From contig CAZMRF010000088.1 in assembly GCA_964568735.1 (NCBI GenBank), positions 1-11,086 of the forward strand: DNA of 11,086 bases, written 5' to 3'. The notes beneath the pieces were generated by a model. That model saw only the letters and a program-made list of their open reading frames with translations. It was not told the origin of the DNA and did no database searches. Shown piece after piece: positions 7,843 through 11,086 of this stretch; positions within the stretch are counted from its first letter, which is position 1; each line of letters starts with the position of its first letter. The stretch is from CAZMRF01 sp964568735. Lineage in GTDB: Bacteria > Acidobacteriota > Polarisedimenticolia > JACPZX01. Made by a program: the position numbers and the translations under genes.

Positions 7843-7866
7843 ACGCCGGGGCGCTGACCCCGGCGT
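7843..7866. repeat. Perfect 9-bp hairpin between genes
   Basis: The arms 7843-7851 (ACGCCGGGG) and 7858-7866 (CCCCGGCGT) pair perfectly around the six-base loop CGCTGA. The hairpin lies in the 90-base spacer between the 78-residue gene and the 372-residue gene, about 9 bases after the former's stop. In the direction of transcription no T-run follows, so it is not a standard intrinsic terminator for the operon. On the plus strand it is followed by TCTCGTTTT, which could stop antisense transcription. An mRNA-stabilising or processing hairpin is also possible. Confidence 0.6.
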
Positions 7867-7874
7867 TCTCGTTT

Positions 7875-8111
7875 TCAGTCGAGCCTCGAGAAACCCGCGA
7901 ATCGCCCGCTCTTGATCAAGATCTCGTCGCGCTCCCCCTCCGAGTCGATGTAGAAGAGCCGCCGCCCCTCGGGGAGCTTCCCTCCCTTGACGAGATCCGC
8001 GACGACTGCCTCCGCATCGTTCGTGATGGTGGGGTGCCGCTCCCACGGGCCGACGTCCTTGATCACGAGCGGCTCCGTCTCTAGGAAGTCGTCCTCGATC
8101 ACCACGTACAT
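7875..8111 (-). CDS. Small phage-like protein of unknown function (78 residues)
   Basis: The ATG at 8111 is preferred: the upstream gene's stop lies inside GAGGTGAG ten bases before it. A GTG at 8138 would overlap that gene and has a weak ribosome site. The protein is acidic at its start (MYVVIEDDFLETEPLVIKDV) and ends in a short beta-rich segment (RRLFYIDSEGERDEILIKSG, residues 54-73), with no Cys, membrane segment or signal peptide. Its layout is typical of small phage early proteins, but no function can be assigned. Confidence 0.7.
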   Translation of the reverse strand: MYVVIEDDFLETEPLVIKDVGPWERHPTITNDAEAVVADLVKGGKLPEGRRLFYIDSEGERDEILIKSGRFAGFSRLD

Positions 8112-8122
8112 GGCTCGGGCGC

Positions 8123-8422
8123 TCACCTCGGAACCCACTTCCCGCGCGGGCTACAGATCGGGGTGTAGTCCTCCGGCTGGTACTGCGACGAGCAGGGGTT
8201 GCGGCATCCCGTCAGCGTGAGAGCGGCCAGGACCAGGCTGACGGCGATGGCCCTGACCGCATGGCCGACGTTGCGGTGCGTCGTGGCCTCGACGGCGGTC
8301 AGGAGCTCCGGGCCCGAGCCGTCCTCGAAAGAGCTGGTCCGGCACGTGAAGCATTCCGCGACGATGGGCTCCTCGTTCTCGAGGACGACCTTCTCGGCCG
8401 GTCCAATCCCTGCGGTTGCCAT
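8123..8422 (-). CDS. Small membrane protein with lipobox-like motif (99 residues)
   Basis: The ATG at 8422 follows the previous stop by two bases and has AGGAGGGG upstream. Residues 1-55 are soluble-looking, with a CFTC pair (24-27). Residues 56-72 are hydrophobic (AVRAIAVSLVLAALTLTG) and end in a textbook lipobox LTGC (70-73). The remaining 26 residues contain Cys77 and Cys90 and a basic end. A lipobox normally follows an N-terminal signal, but here 55 residues precede the hydrophobic segment and no in-frame start is visible just before it. It is therefore either a single-pass membrane protein with a chance lipobox, or an unusual lipoprotein. No family is recognised. Confidence 0.68.
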   Translation of the reverse strand: MATAGIGPAEKVVLENEEPIVAECFTCRTSSFEDGSGPELLTAVEATTHRNVGHAVRAIAVSLVLAALTLTGCRNPCSSQYQPEDYTPICSPRGKWVPR

Positions 8423-8424
8423 CG

Positions 8425-8634
8425 TCAGGTCCCCTCCTGCGCGACCGTGACCTCGGCTTCGAACTCCTTGATCACGCGCGCCATCTCGGCCTGGAGCTCC
8501 GGCCAACACCTGAGTGCGTCATCGAGGTGGCTCCGCTTGTTCGAGCTCCAGTAGGCGGCATGCAGCGCATCCGAGAGGGTGTCGGCCTTCACGCGCGCCG
8601 TGCAGATTGCGTCCAGGATTTTCGGTAGCGGCAT
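8425..8634 (-). CDS. Small helical protein of unknown function, first gene of the operon (69 residues)
   Basis: The ATG at 8634 has GGAGG seven bases upstream; a GTG one codon earlier is possible. The sequence looks mostly alpha-helical (ILDAICTARVKADTLSDALH near the start, AEMARVIKEFEAEVTVAQEG at the end), with no signal peptide, membrane segment or known motif. It is the first convincing gene after the non-coding stretch and is separated from the next by two bases, so it probably opens the transcript. No function can be given. Confidence 0.7.
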   Translation of the reverse strand: MPLPKILDAICTARVKADTLSDALHAAYWSSNKRSHLDDALRCWPELQAEMARVIKEFEAEVTVAQEGT

Positions 8635-8824
8635 CACCTCACCTCCGTGTGCAGACTCGTGCGACGGGGCTCCCGGAGAGACGGCCGCGCGTCCGTGAGG
8701 CGCGCTGGCTCGATGAGGGCTAGCCCGAACTGCGGGCGCTGGAAGATTGAGGTGGGAAATGCCTCGTGATTGGGCGTCCGGCTGTTCGCCGGGGGCGGGA
8801 GGAGCCCTGTCGCTGGAAGGGGTG

Positions 8825-8850
8825 CCCCGGCCGCTGGGAGACGGCCGGGG
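8825..8850. repeat. Inverted repeat 1: 9-bp stem, 8-base loop
   Basis: CCCCGGCCG (8825-8833) and CGGCCGGGG (8842-8850) are perfect complements around the loop CTGGGAGA. No T-run follows on either strand. Confidence 0.7.
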
Positions 8851-8876
8851 TTGAAGCGCGCCAGCGCGGGGGTGGC

Positions 8877-8898
8877 GGCCGCTCTCGTCGAAGCGGCC
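8877..8898. repeat. Inverted repeat 2: 7-bp stem, 8-base loop
   Basis: GGCCGCT (8877-8883) pairs with AGCGGCC (8892-8898) around CTCGTCGA. Confidence 0.6.
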
Positions 8899-8924
8899 CC
8901 GCTGTCGCGCAACGTCAGAGAGAG

Positions 8925-8959
8925 TCCCCGGGCGTGAGGTGAGGACAGACGCCCGGGGA
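8925..8959. repeat. Inverted repeat 3: 11-bp stem, 13-base loop
   Basis: TCCCCGGGCGT (8925-8935) and ACGCCCGGGGA (8949-8959) are perfect complements, the longest stem of the group. The purine-rich loop GAGGTGAGGACAG resembles the ribosome sites used in this operon, but on the opposite strand. Confidence 0.75.
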
Positions 8960-8962
8960 GAG

Positions 8963-8999
8963 GACGCTGGAGGAGTACCCCGTTCAGGGAACCAGCGTC
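8963..8999. repeat. Inverted repeat 4: 8-bp stem, 21-base loop
   Basis: GACGCTGG (8963-8970) and CCAGCGTC (8992-8999) pair perfectly. Inside the loop, CCC (8978-8980) can pair with GGG (8987-8989). Confidence 0.65.
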
Positions 9000-9008
9000 A
9001 CAGGGGTT

Positions 9009-9048
9009 CCCCTCCCCGGCACGGCCTGCTGGACCCGCCAGGGAGGGG
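9009..9048. repeat. Inverted repeat 5: 8-bp stem, 24-base loop
   Basis: CCCCTCCC (9009-9016) pairs with GGGAGGGG (9041-9048). A competing small hairpin AGGGG-TT-CCCCT (9002-9013) shares its left arm, so two folds are possible. Confidence 0.55.
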
Positions 9049-9070
9049 TCGGGACGCACTCTCGCCTGAG

Positions 9071-9084
9071 CGCATCCCGATGCG
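9071..9084. promoter_or_regulatory. 14-base palindrome, possible operator
   Basis: CGCATC-CC-GATGCG is a perfect 6+6 palindrome with a two-base centre. It lies three bases before the GTGCCC repeats and downstream of the candidate promoter, where a dimeric repressor or recombination accessory factor could bind. Function is inferred from position only. Confidence 0.4.
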
Positions 9085-9086
9085 TG

Positions 9087-9119
9087 GTGCCCGTTGGTGC
9101 CCGGTGCCCAAAAGTGCCC
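9087..9119. repeat. Four direct GTGCCC repeats, possible integrase-arm or operator sites
   Basis: GTGCCC occurs at 9087, 9097, 9104 and 9114, with start-to-start spacing of 10, 7 and 10 bases, so two pairs are one helical turn apart. They lie about 95 to 125 bases from the attachment core, a distance seen for arm-type binding sites of lambda-like integrases. They also lie just downstream of the candidate promoter. Either role is inference. Confidence 0.5.
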
Positions 9120-9130
9120 ACCAGGCGGCG

Positions 9131-9161
9131 AATATGGGGAGAAAGAGGCCCGAGAGGTCAA
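9131..9161 (-). promoter_or_regulatory. Weak sigma70-like promoter candidate for the minus-strand operon
   Basis: On the minus strand TTGACC (9161-9156) matches the -35 consensus at five of six bases. CATATT (9136-9131) matches the -10 at four of six, with a long 19-base spacer. It points toward the operon and would give a leader of about 490 bases containing all five hairpins. The poor spacer keeps confidence low. Confidence 0.3.
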
Positions 9162-9203
9162 GATTAGACCCCTCCGGAAGGCCCTCCCCAGCTATTTGAG
9201 ACT

Positions 9204-9257
9204 GCCTGCCTATTCGTAATCAGCAGGCCGTCGGTTCGACCCCGACCGCCGGCTCCA
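9204..9257 (+). other. Attachment site: orphan 3' part of tRNA-Thr(CGT) with integrase core arms
   Basis: Positions 9213-9257 fit tRNA positions 32-76 exactly: anticodon loop TTCGTAA (anticodon CGT, Thr), 3' stem TCAGC, a five-base variable region, T-stem GTCGG/CCGAC with loop TTCGACC, acceptor strand CGCCGGC, discriminator T and an encoded CCA at 9255-9257. The expected 5' acceptor strand GCCGGCG, the D-arm and a matching 5' anticodon stem (GCTGA) are absent upstream. Nine-base arms GCCTGCCTA (9204-9212) and TCAGCAGGC (9220-9228) form an imperfect inverted repeat (7 of 9) around the 7-base anticodon loop. This is the layout of tyrosine-integrase core sites with the crossover in the anticodon loop. 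The tRNA piece reads on the plus strand, so the element is on the left and the host on the right. Confidence 0.8.
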
Positions 9258-9263
9258 GAATCC

Positions 9264-10844
9264 CTAGGGCTGCACCACCGTGCGCACGGGGAAGCTCAGG
9301 AGCTTCCTGAGCGGATCACTCTTGGGCAAGTCGGTGTCCTGCCCTTCGACCGCGATGTACATCACCGGGTTGTTGGGATCGGCCGCCTGGGTGATGGCCT
9401 TGTTGCAGGCGCTCTTCCACTTGTTCTTGCTCGGGCTCCACGAGCCCGTGACGATCCTCTGATGCCCACTCGTCACCCAGGTTCCCGTCTCGAACCCGCG
9501 GCTCGAGCCCATGAAGACCTCGAACCGGTCGTAGTCGCCCGTGTCCCAGGTGATGGTCGGCCGGCTCAGCGCCGGGTCGCTGCAGTCCACCGTGTCCCCG
9601 GGCGCGGGGCTGCCGATGGCGGGGCCGTTCGTGACGCCGCGCTGGGCGAACACGCCATAATAGGAGCCGCCGTCGTGGATGCTGTTCCACGCAACCACGA
9701 AGTCACCGGCCCCGTTCATGCTGACCGTCGGGTCACCCTGATTGAAGGTGGTGTATGTGTTCACCTGGAACTCCGCGGCCACTGGGTTGCCTCCGCTGTC
9801 GAACATCTGCCCGAAGATGCCCCAGTTGGAGCCGTCCTGGGGGCTCATCCAGGACACCACGAAGTCACCGGCCGCGCTCACCCCGACTGCCGGGCTGGTC
9901 TGATAGTTGGTGGTGTACGTATTGACCTGGAACTCCGCGCCGACGGGGCTGCCTCCGCTGTCGAACATCTGCCCGAAGATGCCCCAGGAGGAGCCGTCCT
10001 GCTGGTAGCTCATCCACGACACCACGAAGTCACCGGCCGCGTTCATGCCGATTGCCGGGTAATCCTGAGCACTCGCGGTGTACGTGTTCACTTGGAACTC
10101 CGCGGCCACTGGGTTGCCTCCGCTGTCGAACATCTGCCCGAAGATGCCCCAGTGGGAGCCGTCCTGCTGGTAGCTCATCCACGACACCACGAAATCACCG
10201 GCCTCGTTCATGGCGACTGCTGGGTAGCTCTGAGAGCTGGTGGTGTAGGTATTGACCTGGAACTCCAGGCCGACGGCGCTGCCTCCGCTGTCGAACATCT
10301 GCCCGAAGATGCCGTAGCCGGAGCCGTCCTGGCCAAAGCTCCTCCACGCAACAACGAAGTCACCGGCCCCGTTCGTGCCGACTGCCGGCTTTCTCTGATA
10401 GTTCGTGGTGTACGTATTCACCTGGAACTCCGCACCGACGGGGCCGCCTCCGCTATCGAACATCTGCCCGAAGACGCCCCAGGAGGAGCCGTCCTGGAAG
10501 ACGCTCTCCCACGCCACCACGAAGTCACCGGCCGCGTTCATGCCGATTGCCGGGTAATCCTGAGCACTCGCGGTGTACGTGTTCACCTGGAACTCCGCGG
10601 CCACTGGGTTGCCTCCGCTATCGAACATCTGCCCGAAGATGCCGTAGTTGGAGCCGTCCTGCTGGTAGCTCATCCACGACACCACAAAATCGCCCGCCGC
10701 GCTCACCCCCGCGGCCGGGGATCCCTGATCCCCGGTGGTGTACGTGTTGACCTGGAACTCCGGGCCGTTCGGCGCCACGCCCGCCGTCATCAGGCCTCCC
10801 AGGATCACACTCAAGACCATGGAAATCGGTAGAACACTTCTCAT
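9264..10844 (-). CDS. Secreted seven-repeat protein, propeller-like, with C-terminal Ig/FnIII-like domain
   Basis: The ATG at 10844 has a clear AAGGAG seven bases upstream; an in-frame start 37 codons earlier is rejected because the signal peptide would then be internal. Residues 1-22 (MRSVLPISMVLSVILGGLMT) are a signal peptide for export. From residue 28 to about 406 there are seven units of 55 residues (the sixth has 54), each with EFQVNTYT, AGDFVV.W.S, QDGS and GIFGQMFDSGG. Seven such beta-rich units suggest a seven-bladed propeller. Residues 408-526 (GSPAPGDTVDCSDPALSRPT onward) resemble an Ig or FnIII-like domain with two Cys. Similar FQVNTYT repeats occur in large secreted proteins of varied bacteria; no activity is known to me. 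It ends six bases from the tRNA fragment and is taken as host DNA. Confidence 0.85.
   Translation of the reverse strand: MRSVLPISMVLSVILGGLMTAGVAPNGPEFQVNTYTTGDQGSPAAGVSAAGDFVVSWMSYQQDGSNYGIFGQMFDSGGNPVAAEFQVNTYTASAQDYPAIGMNAAGDFVVAWESVFQDGSSWGVFGQMFDSGGGPVGAEFQVNTYTTNYQRKPAVGTNGAGDFVVAWRSFGQDGSGYGIFGQMFDSGGSAVGLEFQVNTYTTSSQSYPAVAMNEAGDFVVSWMSYQQDGSHWGIFGQMFDSGGNPVAAEFQVNTYTASAQDYPAIGMNAAGDFVVSWMSYQQDGSSWGIFGQMFDSGGSPVGAEFQVNTYTTNYQTSPAVGVSAAGDFVVSWMSPQDGSNWGIFGQMFDSGGNPVAAEFQVNTYTTFNQGDPTVSMNGAGDFVVAWNSIHDGGSYYGVFAQRGVTNGPAIGSPAPGDTVDCSDPALSRPTITWDTGDYDRFEVFMGSSRGFETGTWVTSGHQRIVTGSWSPSKNKWKSACNKAITQAADPNNPVMYIAVEGQDTDLPKSDPLRKLLSFPVRTVVQP
9627..10763 (-). repeat. 165-bp tandem repeat, seven copies, inside the secreted protein gene
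   Basis: The bases coding EFQ recur with GGAACTC landmarks 165 bases apart (162 between the last two copies). Units 2 and 5 carry the same TASAQDYPAIGMNAAGDFVV segment, units 3 and 6 share TTNYQ, and units 1 and 4 share the same second half, so the array is partly a doubled three-unit block of 495 bases. Confidence 0.85.
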
Positions 10845-11086
10845 ACGTTGGCTCCTTGCGAACCGGCGACGCAGGCCGAGTGCGCCGCCTGAGGGCGCGT
10901 TGAGGCGTGGAAGGAACTGGGTGATGAAGCCACGCTCAACACCGGACGAATCCACCGGCGCCGGGATGCCCCTGAGGCTCGTGCCGCGCTGGCCCCGCAG
11001 GTGGCCCCCCCCCCCCCCCCCCCCCCCACCCCCCCACTACAACCCGCGTGTGCAAAAAGGACCCCCCCCCCCCCCGGGTGGGCGGA
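10845..11086. other. Upstream non-coding end with suspicious poly-C runs
   Basis: No gene is supported here. Runs of 23 C (11005-11027), 7 C (11029-11035) and 14 C (11062-11075) close to the scaffold end look like poly-G sequencing artefacts. No clear promoter for the secreted protein gene is visible. Confidence 0.7.

Larger units (their letters stand above)
8638..9203. other. Hairpin-rich non-coding region between the operon and the attachment site
   Basis: About 570 bases hold no convincing gene. The one long minus-strand open frame lacks a good start and its peptide has no recognisable fold. Instead there are five consecutive inverted repeats, a 14-base palindrome, four GTGCCC direct repeats and a weak promoter candidate. 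This is probably the leader and control region of the operon together with one arm of the attachment site. Confidence 0.6.
1..9257. mobile_element. Right-hand end of an integrated phage or integrative element (partial)
   Basis: A co-directional, tightly packed minus-strand operon of recombination genes (SbcD/SbcC-like, HerA-like, RusA-like) and small unknown proteins is bounded on the right by an orphan 3' tRNA-Thr fragment. Integration into the 3' half of a tRNA gene leaves an intact tRNA at one end and a displaced 3' fragment at the other, so the element lies to the left of the fragment and continues past position 1. RusA-like resolvases and small overlapping genes are typical of phages. 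No integrase, repressor, capsid, portal or terminase gene is in the window, so phage versus other integrative element is not settled. Confidence 0.65.

Noticed and set aside
7843..7866. Intrinsic terminator inside the operon
   Set aside because: No T-run follows the hairpin on the transcribed minus strand, and genes continue with strong ribosome sites after it.
8634..9161. Minus-strand open frame of 175 codons ending in TGATG at the first operon gene
   Set aside because: It starts with TTG and has no internal ATG, has no ribosome site, spans all five hairpins, and its Pro/Ser/Arg-rich peptide shows no domain. Its last 40 codons have gene-like third-position GC, so a small chance remains.
9182..9257. 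An intact tRNA-Thr gene
   Set aside because: The acceptor 5' strand, D-arm and 5' anticodon stem do not match the 3' half; only positions 32-76 are present.
8640..9257. A group I intron splitting the tRNA at its anticodon loop
   Set aside because: Bacterial tRNA introns do sit in this loop, but no 5' tRNA half (GCCGGCG plus D-arm) is found upstream, while the inverted core arms fit an attachment site.
10845..10955. Longer N-terminus for the secreted repeat protein
   Set aside because: The upstream start has no clear ribosome site and would bury a good signal peptide, while the ATG at 10844 has AAGGAG at the right distance.
10841..11029. Short minus-strand frame beginning with a poly-glycine run
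   Set aside because: The glycines come from the poly-C artefact, and the frame only covers the leader of the secreted protein gene.

Overview
The window is GC-rich bacterial DNA, probably from an uncultured bacterium: it contains two runs of N from scaffolding and ends in long poly-C runs. It has two parts joined at about position 9257. Positions 1 to 9257 look like the end of an integrated phage or other integrative element. Everything to the right looks like host chromosome. The host lineage cannot be named from this sequence.

All genes in the left part lie on the minus strand and are packed as an operon, with junctions such as TGATG, GTGA and TAG-ATG. In transcription order (high to low coordinates) they are: three small proteins of unknown function (8634 to 7875), one with a membrane segment and a lipobox; a 372-residue protein that may be a single-strand annealing protein; an SbcD/Mre11-like nuclease and an SbcC/Rad50-like ATPase that appear joined in one reading frame; a 42-residue Cys-rich protein; a 107-residue unknown protein; a HerA/DUF87-like ATPase with two C-terminal winged-helix-like repeats; a RusA-like Holliday junction resolvase; and a helix-turn-helix-like protein cut by the left edge. 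Together they read as a DNA end-processing and recombination module. It resembles the Mre11-Rad50-HerA set of archaea, with RusA present and no NurA visible.

Upstream of the operon, about 570 bases (8638 to 9203) hold no convincing gene. They contain five hairpins with perfect stems in a row (8825 to 9048), a short palindrome, four direct GTGCCC repeats and a possible minus-strand promoter. The region ends in the 3' part of a tRNA-Thr(CGT) gene (9213 to 9257) with no matching 5' half. Nine-base imperfect inverted arms flank exactly the 7-base anticodon loop, as expected for a tyrosine-integrase attachment site. This places the element on the left and the host on the right. No integrase lies in the window.

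The right part holds one host-like gene (10844 to 9264, minus) for a secreted protein with seven repeats of about 55 residues, possibly a seven-bladed propeller, and a C-terminal Ig/FnIII-like domain. The final 240 bases hold no gene and carry the suspicious poly-C runs.
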